Below are positions 35,960 through 46,689 of a stretch of 64,000 nt of DNA, one piece after another. Position 1 is the first letter of the stretch. Every line of letters starts with the position of its first letter. Under the pieces are notes generated by a model that was not told the DNA's origin, made no database searches, and saw only the letters and a list, made by a program, of their open reading frames with translations. Source of the stretch: Oscheius onirici (lineage: Eukaryota; Nematoda; Chromadorea; Rhabditida; Rhabditidae). Made by a program: the position numbers and the translations under genes. The DNA is taken from positions 8,630,398 to 8,694,397 of the forward strand of contig OW051469.1 in the NCBI GenBank assembly GCA_932521025.1, in the 5' to 3' direction.

Positions 35960-36750
35960 CAAAACGTAGGGGCTGATGAAAGATGCGGTAGTCACGAAAT
36001 TATTGTGCAGAACCTGAATTAAAAAAGATGCGACGCGTCGCGGCGTGCAAAAATGTTGCCAAAATATCGAACAATCGAAAGGTATAAATTTGTAGCTGTC
36101 ATGAACAAAACGCAATGTGGATGTACACGACAGCTGCTTATCACAAAACAAAGCGTAATTCACTTGTCTTTTAGTTATTACGCGCCGCTTGGAGCCCGAG
36201 AAGTGTTTAAAATGAATTTAAACTTTCAAAAGACTTGATAGGAAAATATTGAAACTAAAAATGCAATAAATTGGAAGCGAAAGGGGGAAAATGAATGAAA
36301 TGGCCAGGAAAAATGCAGAAAGCCGAAAGCCTGAAAGTTTTAGGCCTACAAGAACACTTCCGGGAGGAAAAAGCAGAGTACAGTATCCTGCCAGTCAGTT
36401 GATGCGCATGCTCTTCTGCAGATTTCCGCGAATTTGAACCGAAAATATTTCGGCAATACATTTCTCAGATTGGGAAGTATTATTTTCTTGTTGCTCCTCT
36501 CTGCTTTGTGAATGGTGGGGAATGTATTGGCTCATAAAAAGCACCTGTAAAAACGTGCAACGTTAAATTTCTTTTCACAATACAAAGAAAACTTACAAAT
36601 GTGTGCTTTTCCGTAACAAATTGTCTTTTTGGACCGTTCAGCAGCCTGCAGAACAATTCCCATATTTTTTCTGCCGAATTGCATCACTAGAGCCGGTGGC
36701 CGAAGTTATCGACCTTTTACTGCCTTCTTTTCCACTACTCCTTTCTTTTT
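35960..36750. other. Divergent intergenic region
   Basis: Lies between the 5' side of the zinc-finger gene and the start of nuo-5, so it probably carries both promoters. AT-rich; no gene or clear motif beyond the TTTTTACAG acceptor at 36745-36754 before the nuo-5 start. Confidence 0.5.
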
Positions 36751-36755
36751 ACAGA
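36745..36755 (+). promoter_or_regulatory. Probable spliced-leader trans-splice acceptor of nuo-5
   Basis: CTTTTTACAG followed by a single A and then the start ATG at 36756. A strong 3' splice site with no upstream coding exon, directly before a start codon, is the usual nematode trans-splice arrangement. Confidence 0.6.
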
Positions 36756-39700
36756 ATGCACCGTGTAGGAGCAGGACTGGTTCGAGCTGCTCATCTCCGA
36801 CTGCCACCAAAAAGCCGGCAGCAGTCGACAGCCGCAGCTGCTCCAGAGAAAATCGAGGTGTTCGTCGACGATCAGAAGGTCCTCGTTGATCCCAATATGA
36901 CAATTTTACAGGTAAATTTCTTGCACTCGTGAAAACTACCAATTTTTAGGCTTGTGCCCTAGTCGGTGTCGATATTCCCCGTTTCTGCTATCACGACCGG
37001 CTCAGCATTGCTGGAAATTGCAGAATGTGCCTCGTGGAGGTAGAAAAGAGTGTAAAGGTGATTTGGCTACCCGTTTTGCTGTAAAATAAGCATGTTTAAG
37101 CCAGTTGCTTCCTGCGCCATGCCCGTGATGAAAGGAATGAAGATCAAAACAAATACGGACTTTGTCAAAAAGGCTCGCGAAGGTGTCATGGAGTTCCTTC
37201 TCCAGAATCATCCCCTCGACTGTCCAATCTGTGATCAAGTTCGTTTTGCTTGGAAAAGTATCACATTTGGCGTGTTCAGGGAGGCGAGTGCGATCTCCAG
37301 GACCAGGCCATGAATTTCGGAAGTGATCGTGGCCGGCTGGACTGTAAGAATGATGGAAAACGGTACTTTTCAATCGTTTTAAGCGTAAAATAAAATCCAG
37401 AGCCGTTGAGGACAAAAACATCGGCCCGCTGGTCAAGACGGTCATGACACGCTGCATCCAATGCACGCGATGTGTCCGATTCGCCAACGAGGTCGCCGCC
37501 TTCCCCGACTTCGGTACTACAGGACGCGGAGCCGACCTCCAGATTGGCACCTACGTCGAGAAATTCTTCGCCTCCGAACTGTCCGGCAATCTGATCGACA
37601 TCTGTCCCGTCGGAGCTCTCACCAGCAAGTCTTACAGGTTGGATTTTCGCGAAATTTCGATATAAATGGATTCAGTTTCACTGCTCGTCCTTGGGAAACG
37701 CGGAAGACGGAGAGTATCGACGTCATGGACGCCACAGGATCCAATATTGTCATCTCCCACAGAAATGGAGAGCTCCTCCGCGTTATTCCCAAGATGAACG
37801 ATGTGAGCGGCGTTTTGTGTCAAACTTTCTGTATTTTGTCCAAGAAGAGCTGGCTGCAGGCAAATACACGAAACTGCAGTTTCCAAACACTAAAAGAATG
37901 TATTTTGGAACAAATTCCAGCCACCAGCTGGTCCCAATATAAACTTTTCGATAAAATCGTACAAAAACTAAACTTTTTTCTTAGAACATCAACGAAGAAT
38001 GGATTTCCGACAGTGCCCGCTTTGCCATGGACGGTCTCAAGACGCAGCGCCTTCTCACGCCGATGATCAAGGGAGCTGATGGAGTTCTCAAGTATTACCC
38101 TATATCAAACTCAACAAAAACCAAATTATAGACCCGCTTCATGGGAAGAAGCCCTTTATACCGTGGCCATAAAGCTGCGCGACACGCCGAACGACTGGAA
38201 AGCTGCCGTGGCTGGCGGTCTCGCCGACGTCGAAAGCCTCGTCGCTCTGAAAGATCTCTTCAATTTTTTCAACTGCGAAAATGTCTGCACGGAGACGGAA
38301 TACGCCGGCAGCTCCGATTTGAGATACAACTACCTCCTGAATGATGGAATCGCCGGCGTGGAGCAGTGCGACGTCCTTCTGCTCGTCGGAAGCAATCCAC
38401 GCTACGAGGCTCCCGTCCTGAACGCTAGAATTCGAAAAACGTGAGCGATTTTTAGAGGTTTTGGCAATAAAAATCTAGGTATCTCTATTCAAACATCGAA
38501 GTGGCTGTGATCGGGGGCAATTCAGATCTTTCTTACGATTACGAGCATCTGGGAACAAATTCGGCCGCCATTGATGACCTTCTCACTGGAAAGTCTCCCT
38601 TCTACAAGGTAATTGGTACCAAGACTCAATTTTACACGAAATTTGCTTCGTGTCTCACGCGCTTCATCTATGAACTCAAACGAATGAAATTATTAAAAAA
38701 ATGTAGAAATTGAGAAGAAATATGAGTTTTGTAACTTTACTTTTGGTGCTGAGCCTGTTATAACTTGCTTTCGTCGACTGGCGAAAATTACCGAACTCCT
38801 TCCAGAAACTCTCCTCTGCCCGCTCGCCAATGGTCATCGTCGGAGCTGGTTTCTTGGCAGGCCCGAATGGCGACCAGCTCCTCTCCAAAATCCAGCAGCT
38901 CTCGGAAAAGTTGCAGAAGAATACGAGCAACAAGGTATTCAACGTGCTTCATCAGTGGGCTGGCAAGGTCGGAGCTATGGATATTGGTTACAAGGTACGT
39001 TTTTATCTCTATTTATCTAATAAAAACTGATTCAGAATGGCTTGAAGACTCTCCAAAAGCGACCTATCAAATTCCTCTATATGCTCGGAGCTGACGAAGG
39101 ACGAGTAAACCGACAGAATCTCCATCCGACGGCCTTTGTCGTTTATCAGGGACATCACGGCGATTCCGGAGCCGAAATGGCCGATGTCGTCTTGCCGGGA
39201 GCTGCCTATACCGAAAAGGAAGGAACCTATGTCAATACGGAGGGCAGAGCTCAGAGGTTCTCTTAAAACATATTGAAATATGTCTAAAATGGGGTTTCAG
39301 AACACTGCCAGCAGTCACTCCGCCCGGAGAAGCCCGTGTCGACTGGAAGATCATCCGTGCGCTGTCAGAAGTTGCCGGAAAGACGCTCCGTTACGACGAT
39401 TTGGGACAGCTACGTCAGCGTATGATCGAGGTTTGTAGCACGCTCGCTGGTTCGGTTTCACAAAGATATCAATCCGATCAGAGAAATAGACCTCTTCTCG
39501 TTAATAAGCTCCTTCAGATTGCTCCGCATCTAGTCCGATTCGGCGACGTCGAGGAGCCTCTCCGCGTCCAGAAGCTCCTTTCCTCTGGCTCAAACAAGCT
39601 CAAAATGGATCTCACCGCCAGTCAGAAGGAACTTGCCGACTTTTACATCACGAACGTTATTACGCGAAACTCTACGGCGATGGCTCAAGCCCGAAAAGCC

Positions 39701-39760
39701 GCTCTAAAGACAAAAGAAGATGACTACAACGAGACGCAAAAGTCGTATTGTCATGCCTAG
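36756..39760 (+). CDS. nuo-5: NADH:ubiquinone oxidoreductase 75 kDa subunit (NDUFS1), complete
   Basis: The iron-sulfur subunit of mitochondrial complex I, which carries electrons from NADH toward ubiquinone. Thirteen exons join in frame from 36756 to the TAG at 39758-39760. The N-terminus ([20 protein letters not shown]) is basic with no acidic residues, like a mitochondrial targeting peptide. The 2Fe-2S ligands are in [15 protein letters not shown] (about 36990) and ASCAMP (37110). Two 4Fe-4S clusters are served by [18 protein letters not shown] (37210-37300), [11 protein letters not shown] (37450) and IDICPVGAL (37600). The molybdopterin-oxidoreductase-like domain follows, including [22 protein letters not shown] and [20 protein letters not shown]. 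All expected cluster ligands are present and no break is seen. The 311-bp gap to laat-1 on the same strand would allow an operon. Confidence 0.95.
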
Positions 39761-40071
39761 ATTCCCCCTTTTCGCTATAAAATTGTCCCCATACTGGTCT
39801 TTGTGTAATATCGTCTTTATTTACCCCTAATTTTGGCGGGAAGTAATATAAAAAGTTTTCTTGGTCTTCTCAAACTTTTTAGCAATGGTTTCACATATGT
39901 TTTTAATACCTTCCCGTATTTTTCTGGTGCAGCAACGAGTACGCAATTAATTAATTTTCGCGTGAACGGCGGGGATCGATGAAACCACATCACGAGTAGA
40001 TCCCCTTTGATTCGTCATAATCTCTTTAAATGGTCTCTTTTTACTCATTTTAGACAAGAAATTTTCAGGGT

Positions 40072-41716
40072 ATGAAGTCGGGAGGTCTCGTCTCCGGAGG
40101 CGAACTTCTAGAAGATAGCAACTGCACCCAGGGCATCCAGTGGATCAAAAATGTACGTTTTTTGGTCGTGTTTTTCTTGTAAAAAGCTCAATACTTGTAT
40201 TTTTAACGAAGCTAGTTCCAGGGTTTTCACTGTGCTCAAAAAAAACGTTATTTCGACCTCAAAAAACTGAGGGTCGTTCAACTTTAGGAAATAGCGTTTC
40301 TCCACCGAAATTTCGTGAATTTCCCCATAAAAATTCAATTTCAGGTCTTCTCGGACTGCGTAGACACGGAGCTCAAACTTCTCGGCTTCATAATCGGCAT
40401 AATGTCGCTGCTGCTCTGGCTCGTGCCGCTCTTCCCACAACTCTGGCAAAATTACAAGACGAAGCGCTGCGAAGGTCTCTCCATCTATTTTCTCTTCTTC
40501 TGGTGAGTCTTTTTAAGGTTCTCCCCCTAAATGGTTATTTGAAAACTTTAAAAAAAGACTTTAGGCTCGTCGGAGACGTGTGCAACATGCTTGGAGCGAT
40601 GTTGACAAACCAACAGCCGATCCAGAAAATCATCGGCGTCTACTACATTATCCAGGACCTTGTCCTCTGGGCTCAATTCTTCTACTACACCAAGGTTTAT
40701 CCGATGCAGCGACGCAGTGAGTCATTTTGCTTATTTGCGAGGATTCAGATGGTTGTTAAAATATCGAATCTGCTATACATCATTTTTTGAAACAGCAAAA
40801 ACATCCCTTTTGCTTGTCAAAAAAAGTACATAATGAAGACGAGAAAATGAAACGAAACGAAATTACCGCTTGACGAAGCCTACAGAGAGTCTGAAATTGA
40901 ATCGTTTTTTTTTCGTTCTAAAACAGTCGCATCCCTGAACCCGTTTTCTCGTCAGTCTGCTAAGTTCTCCATTTTCAGGCGACACAATAGTCGTTCCGGC
41001 AGTTCTGATGGCTTCCTTCGGCGGTCTGTCCCTCTCAAACAGCAATCTTCGCGTCCAGCGTCAAGTTCCTCTCACAGCGTTAGTTTTTCCTATTAAGTTT
41101 CAAATAAAATCTTGTAGAAATCACTCCTTGGACCAGGCTCTAGCCATGTGGCCAATCTTCGAAAGCTACTCGGATATGCTGGGCTACATCATCGGGACGA
41201 TAGCCGCGCTGTGCTATTTCGGCGGCAGAATACCGCAAATTATTAAAAATTACCAGCGGAAAAGCTGTGAAGGTCTCTCACTGACCATGTTCTACATTAT
41301 CGTCGCGGCTAACTTCACCTACGGAGTCTCGGTTCTCCTGGCGACGACCAGTTGGCTCTATCTTCTCAGGTACGCTCTCTTATCAACTAGCTTTTTTATC
41401 GGGAGCTGAAAAGTCGAAGTGGACCCACTCAAAATATGGGAGATTGCAAGGAAAGGGGCCTAGAAAAAATACCGTGAAAATGAAGATTTCGACGTCTAAA
41501 AGAAGTGAGAGGATTGATTCACCTGGAAAACTTCCCACTGGGAAAAGATCAAGAATTTCTATAATTTCAACTTTCAGACACCTTCCCTGGCTGGCCGGAA
41601 GTCTCGGCTGTTGCTGCTTCGACGCCGTCATGATCTCCCAGTACTTCTACTACAGACGAGCCGGACAAACTGCCACAGTCGAGCGCGAGCGCCTTCTGGA
41701 CGACGACGACGAATAG
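40072..41716 (+). CDS. laat-1: Lysosomal cationic amino acid transporter, PQ-loop family (LAAT-1/PQLC2/SLC66A1)
   Basis: Exports lysine and arginine from lysosomes in the known family. Six exons: 40072-40152, 40345-40502, 40565-40716, 40979-41078, 41118-41369 and 41578-41716. The start follows a TTTTCAG site by three bases. Two PQ-loop repeats are visible: [18 protein letters not shown] (about 40425) and [17 protein letters not shown] (about 41230), each after a hydrophobic segment; seven membrane segments are expected. The C-terminus ends [10 protein letters not shown], an acidic dileucine motif of the type used for lysosomal sorting. It begins 311 bp after nuo-5 on the same strand. The first PQ repeat has F in place of the usual L before PQ. 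Family assignment is firm. Confidence 0.92.
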
Positions 41717-42072
41717 ACCCTCATTCTCTCCCCTTCCTGCCTTTTTCAATTTTAGTCACTTTACAGCTTTCATATTTTCCAAATCTTTGTACACTGAGAA
41801 AATTGTCTGTATATGGATCCTCTCAGGTTCCCCCCTTCCCCGGGTAACTGCAATCTGTGAAATTTTTCGACACTTTTAGACATCGCGGTTTATGCCACAA
41901 AAGTTTTACCCAGTAAACTTATATTATGTGTTTATTCTTGGGCGAGTAATAGCCAATAGAGAGTAAGAGATCACAAATGTGTGTAGGAAGCCAGAAAAAA
42001 ATAGGGGAAAAATACAAGAGACACGTCTTGGACATAAAGGTAACCCAGCTCTAGAGAAGAAAAGGAGAAAGT

Positions 42073-43666
42073 TCAATATTTTCTCTCGCCCTTTTCAAGC
42101 AGCTGAATCTCGTGCTGGATATTGGCTCGGGCGCGTTGTTCAAGCTCGTCGCGTATCTCCTTTGTCGCATAGATGTTCGGGATTTGGAGAAACAGCTTCA
42201 ACATCTGAAATTTTTTTTTTCGAAAGTTTATTGTTCAGAACAGGTTTCGATCGGTTTAGGTCAAATTTATGACCGAAATGGACCGGTACGGTCCATTTTA
42301 GAACAGCTAATTACAGTAGGTGGGCAAAGAAGTTACAGTATGACGCTCTTAACCTAAAAATGGTCTCCGTTTATTCTAAAATTATAACCATATCGGAAGT
42401 AATTAGTACGAGAAGTAGTCATTCCTTTTCTAGTTGAGGCTCTTTTCTGAACAACTACAAAAAACTACAGTAATTTCAGTAATGTTACGAACGGACAGTA
42501 AGACATTACCAGATCGACTGGCAATTTCTTTGCTTCGACTGGAAGGAGCCATTCGGATAGTGGGATAAAAGAAGACGTTTTCTTCAAGTTTTGCGTGAGG
42601 GGCCAGGCATATCAGGCTTGACAAGGTAACGATGTCCCCGATGCTGGCAAGAACAGCTCCAAGAATGCTTACCTTTAGCCTCTGTTTGGCATACTCTTCG
42701 TCACTCAGATTCGGGTACTCTTTCCGTTGAGCCAGTTCATGCTCGGAGAACCTGAAAGCTCTCTTTCAAAAACTCTTCACCTTCTACTCACTTCTTCGCC
42801 GGATCAGCCAAGAAAGCCATATCGAAATCGATAACATAGTGCAGATCATCCGAGCCGATGGCTCCTTCCGTCAGATGGGCGTCAGTAGTCCCAGACCCCG
42901 ATGCCACAATCAGATCGGCCACATAGTTTTCGGAATCAAAGGTAGTGTCCTGGGCGAACTGTCTCAGCATTTGAGCGCTTTTCTTGGCCGAGTCTTCGGA
43001 CTGAGGATCGTAGACGATGCTGAAAGAAAGGTCTCTTCTTCTTCTTTCAAGCCAGACTGTTTCTGTCAGAAATTACTCACTTCTTGAAAAAGACCACAAA
43101 AGCCGTCGCGTATCGATCCTTGAGACAGTCCTTGTACTTGTCGAAAAAAGCCAACATCTGGTGCAGGTGGTCTACTCCTCTGAAATGAAAAAAATCAGTT
43201 GGAGTATTTCGAAACAGTTAGTAATTGAGAGTGAAACTACTTCTATGGACATTGACTTGTGTGGGGAAAACGTTTTTTTTTTCAACGTGTAGCAGCTTGA
43301 TGTCAGACGATTTCTGAACAGTCCTATTGCCGTCAGGATGTGAAACAAAAGCTTCTAGTATATTTTCAAAGATTGGGCCAGAAACGATCAAATGGTTTAA
43401 ACGGCAAAGTACTGAACTCTGATTCACTCATCTAGTCTTGTGCCTAGTCGAGGTTGTCCCAGTAAATTCACTGTATGTAAGGTAACAGTAGCTGGGAAAG
43501 TTATCCGGAAGTAACAGCCAAAACTGACAGGAAGAAGCAGATTACAAACGAACCTAAAAGGCCTCGGTCTGTAAGCATCCATCAGATTGTTCCACCATTT
43601 GACGCGATTGGAGTCAGTCAAGAAGGTGGTCAAGTCTTGCCAGCGAACGAGCAGTTCTCCCTCCAT
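42073..43666 (-). CDS. HD-superfamily phosphohydrolase-like protein (COG4339 type) with lost metal ligands
   Basis: Exons on the minus strand: 43556-43666, 43081-43179, 42792-43019, one at about 42674-42753, and a last one ending with the TGA at 42073. The start follows TTTTCAG by five bases. The protein (about 200 residues) runs VRWQDLTTFLTDSNRVKWWN, MDAYRPRPFRGVDHLHQML, FFKNIVYDPQSEDSAKKSAQ, LHYVIDFDMAFLADPAKK, LSDEEYAKQRLKMLKLFL and IPNIYATKEIRDELEQRAQ. This matches the order of predicted metal-dependent HD phosphohydrolases (FHDAVYDP, LDADLAILG, ARLYAT). The HD dyad is replaced by KN across the exon 2-3 junction, and the family's RxYH is RPFRG. A binding or regulatory role without hydrolysis is inferred; the function is unknown. 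Confidence 0.65.
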
Positions 43667-43689
43667 CTTCTCTGAAAATTTCAAGTTCA

Positions 43690-44610
43690 GAAAAAGTTAT
43701 GAACCATATCCAGACCGTGACCAAAAAAGAAGCAGCGTAGCATTTTTGAAAGACTTTGGGGGAAGGAGATGGCTCGAGTAAACAATTAAAATAAATGGTT
43801 GCTTTGGAGAAAAAGTCAGGAAATGAGAGGGGTTCCTGGAATCAATAAAAAGTGCCAGAGTGACATTCGTTATCCTTGCCGCTGTTTTTTCTTTACTTTT
43901 ATTGAATTCTGAGGAAATTAGAGACATTCTGTTGGGAAAGTGCAAAGAAAACGGCTGTTTGAGCAGCGATTAGGACGGGGAAAGGGGCACGAGATCCTTT
44001 GGGAACAATTAGAGAGACAGAGGGTTAGAGAGTAAGGGGACAGAGAGTCAAAAAGACTGACAATGAGAGACTGAGGGACAGAGAGTCAGAGATTCCATTT
44101 CTCCAATATTTCTGCAAAGCGTCCCTGTTAGAACCTTTCACGCCTGTTGCTCAGGAGAACGGCTTGTTTACCCAGAGACCGCAAAGTGCAAAACAACATT
44201 TGAAATTGGGCTGTGGCACGCGTAAAGATGTTGATCGGGCACCCAGCGAAAACAACAGATTTCCTAAGGATTTATGTGAAGAAACGAGCTTTTTATCGGG
44301 GCTTTTACACGATTATTTATTATTTTGATCATTTTTAAGGAAAGAAGATTTGAGAACGGTGCGAACGCCAATAAGACGGATTTTGCTATTAGTTGCGAGA
44401 GGCGGTGTGGGATGAATGAGCAAACTGACGAGTGAGGGACAGCAGGAGAGAGCGGGCCCCGAGGGGAGGCTGCAGAGCGCGGCGAGCTCCAATTGGACAA
44501 CAAGAAGGAGAGAAACAACTCTCTCTGGCTAGACGAGAGACAGAGAGGTAGACAATAAAGCTGAGCAGTATCAATATGATTAGATGGGAAGCACCCCTCA
44601 TTTTAGCCCG
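43690..44610. other. Intergenic stretch, nothing recognised
   Basis: Upstream of the HD-like gene. Purine-rich GAGACAGAG tracts occur at about 44010-44090. The open frames here are low-complexity and lack domains. Confidence 0.5.
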
Positions 44611-44617
44611 AAAACTG

Positions 44618-44705
44618 CATTTTTAAGCTTTGTGATGTTCTATAAAGTTGTCGCCCGTGATAAAATCTACAACTTCGTAGAACATCACGAAGCTCAAAAA
44701 TGTCA
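44618..44705. repeat. Short foldback repeat
   Basis: Inverted arms CATTTTTAAGCTTTGTGATG (about 44619) and CATCACGAAGCTCAAAAATG (about 44683), with inner GTTCTATAAAGTTGT against ACAACTTCGTAGAAC. Related to the decayed units at 2526-2790. Confidence 0.7.
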
Positions 44706-44782
44706 TCTTCTGCTCGAAAAACTCGACGAGAAAATATAGATTTTGCACTGATAATGTGGTTGGCAGCGAATGAAGGACTCTC

Positions 44783-44901
44783 GCTTACGGCCACACCACG
44801 TTGAAAGTACGCCATCCCGTCCGATCTGGCAAGTCAAGCAACGTTGGGCCCGGTTAGTACTTGGATCGGAGACGGCTTGGGAATCCCGGGTGTCGTAAGC
44901 T
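44783..44901 (+). rRNA. 5S ribosomal RNA
   Basis: A 119-nt sequence beginning GCTTACGGCCACACCACGTT and ending GTGTCGTAAGC, whose ends pair to form the terminal helix. Internal 5S landmarks are present: CATCCCGTCCGATCTGGCAA, AAGCAACGTTGGGCCCGGTT and AGTACTTGGATCGGAGACGG (the internal control region). A T run (TTTTGCC) follows, as for Pol III termination. It closely resembles nematode 5S RNA as I know it. Only one copy is seen here; no spliced-leader gene was noticed next to it. Confidence 0.95.
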
Positions 44902-44909
44902 TTTGCCAT

Positions 44910-46300
44910 TTTTTTCCGAAACCTTTGGAGGTGTCCTTTTCTTTCGGACAGTAAACAATTATTTCTCATCTGCTATTTGCTTTTTTGACGTCATTTCTTG
45001 CAAACAGTCTGGCCAGACTATTTTGGTGTCGCACGAAAACAAAAATAGTTGACTGTCTGATAAACACTGTACATTTTGCCGACCGGTCATTCAATTCAGA
45101 TTTCTCACTTCTTTTTGGGAGATCTTATGAAGAAAACGATGATCAATTTCAGGTCCATTTACGTATACAAAAACCTCATTTTTCAGTCTTACAAAGTTGT
45201 AGGCCTTAATTTCCCTACAAGTTCATTATCATGAAAATGTTGGAAAATGACGCCTTCAGCGCAAAAAAGAGTGTTTCCCCAAGACTGGGAGTGGCTCAAT
45301 CAGTGGGGAGCCGATAAAAGATTTCCAACCTTTAGATTTAACTAGTTTTCAATCTCTACTCACTGAATAATTAAAAAGAGTAACCTGAGACGGACTGTCG
45401 TCTGAAGAAGTGAAGAGAATTCCTGCCGGCAGTATAGGCTCTCTGCATTAGCGATACGTCTGGAAGAGTGGGCGGCAGCGGCCAATTTAGATGACTACTG
45501 TCAAAATTGTGGCTTCGGGCACAGGGGGCAGCCATCGTGTTATTGAAAGGTGGCAATCTGCAAGGACAACCTCTTTTATCGGTTCTGTTCGGTCATGAGG
45601 TACACACAAGAATGTGATCAGCTGGCGCCAAAAGACGGAAATAGAGAGCTTGTTTGTGTCGGGTGGAGAGAGGGTGCAAATGTTCCTGATTGCTGGTAGG
45701 AAGACAGAGTTTTGGATGGGTAAACATGAGAGATCAGAGAGCCGAAACTGAGTTGCAAAACTTCCGGTAGAGAGATAGAGAGACAGAGGGACAAGGGACA
45801 AGACACCGACAAAAACGAAGACTGGGTGAGAGAAGGACAGTAAGGAAAGGTCTTAGAAGCACAAAAAACTATAACAGATAGGTAAACAGGGGGTGTTTTC
45901 TGCGGCAGAAAGTAGGCGGTACCATCTCGATCGAAGTAAACTACAAAGTGAAAACTAACCACAACTGAACTCGTCAAGACTACATACATCCTCTTCTTTG
46001 TCCGTTAGGGAGGTTTTGTGACTCATGTGCTGAAAAGTGACCCAATTCGTCCGAGACAGAGAAATAGAACCAAGCTACAGGAATAAAAACTTGTGAAGAG
46101 ACAGGTATAAACTTACTTTTGATTCAGAAGATAGGCTCCATCAGCTCTTATTAGTGGTCGTGGAAGAAGTAAAGTCAATCGTATAATTGGACAGCTGAAT
46201 GTGGAAGCATCCAAGGAGAGCGACGGCTAACATTTCAGGTGCAGGCAAGACGGGTGATGGAAAACAGAATAGAAATAGAAGCAGCTACAGTAGAACGACA
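44910..46300. other. Intergenic stretch, nothing recognised
   Basis: Between the 5S gene and the R3 repeat copy. Minus-strand open frames at 45487-45989 are hydrophobic, low-complexity products of CT-rich sequence and show no exon chain. No gene called. Confidence 0.45.
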
Positions 46301-46340
46301 TCCAAAAGTCTTCTCCAAGTTGACTGAATCCTTCACAGGC

Positions 46341-46540
46341 CAGCGTGTCACTTTTGCGTCTCTCAGAAAATAACAAAAGATTTTTCTCCAGTAGTTTCTA
46401 CCAAAAAGGAACAAGCTGACCTGAGAGAGCAGTAGAATACGACAATCTGGAGCAGAAGGGAACTGACGACTAGCTAGACAAGTTGCTAGTCAAGTTAACT
46501 TGTCAAGTCTTGTCGAAGGGATAAGTACTTGTCAAGCGAT
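46341..46540 (-). repeat. Segmental repeat copy R3 (inverted, partial)
   Basis: Reverse complement of part of the 51391-51718 repeat. It includes the end of the coding piece (TGQRVTFASLRK and a stop, read on the plus strand) and the downstream CTGACCTGAGAGAGCAGTAG. With R2 it forms an inverted pair around the warthog and Ig-like genes. Confidence 0.7.
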
Positions 46541-46689
46541 AGTTCTTTGACAAATATTGTACCAAGACTGACTTCAAAAAGAAGAGTGTGAGAATGACCG
46601 GGAGACCATAACAGAAGGTCAGAGACAGTAAGATTAGCATATGTTTAATTCTTTATTATTATTAGATTGCACTCTCCCGTCAATTTCCT

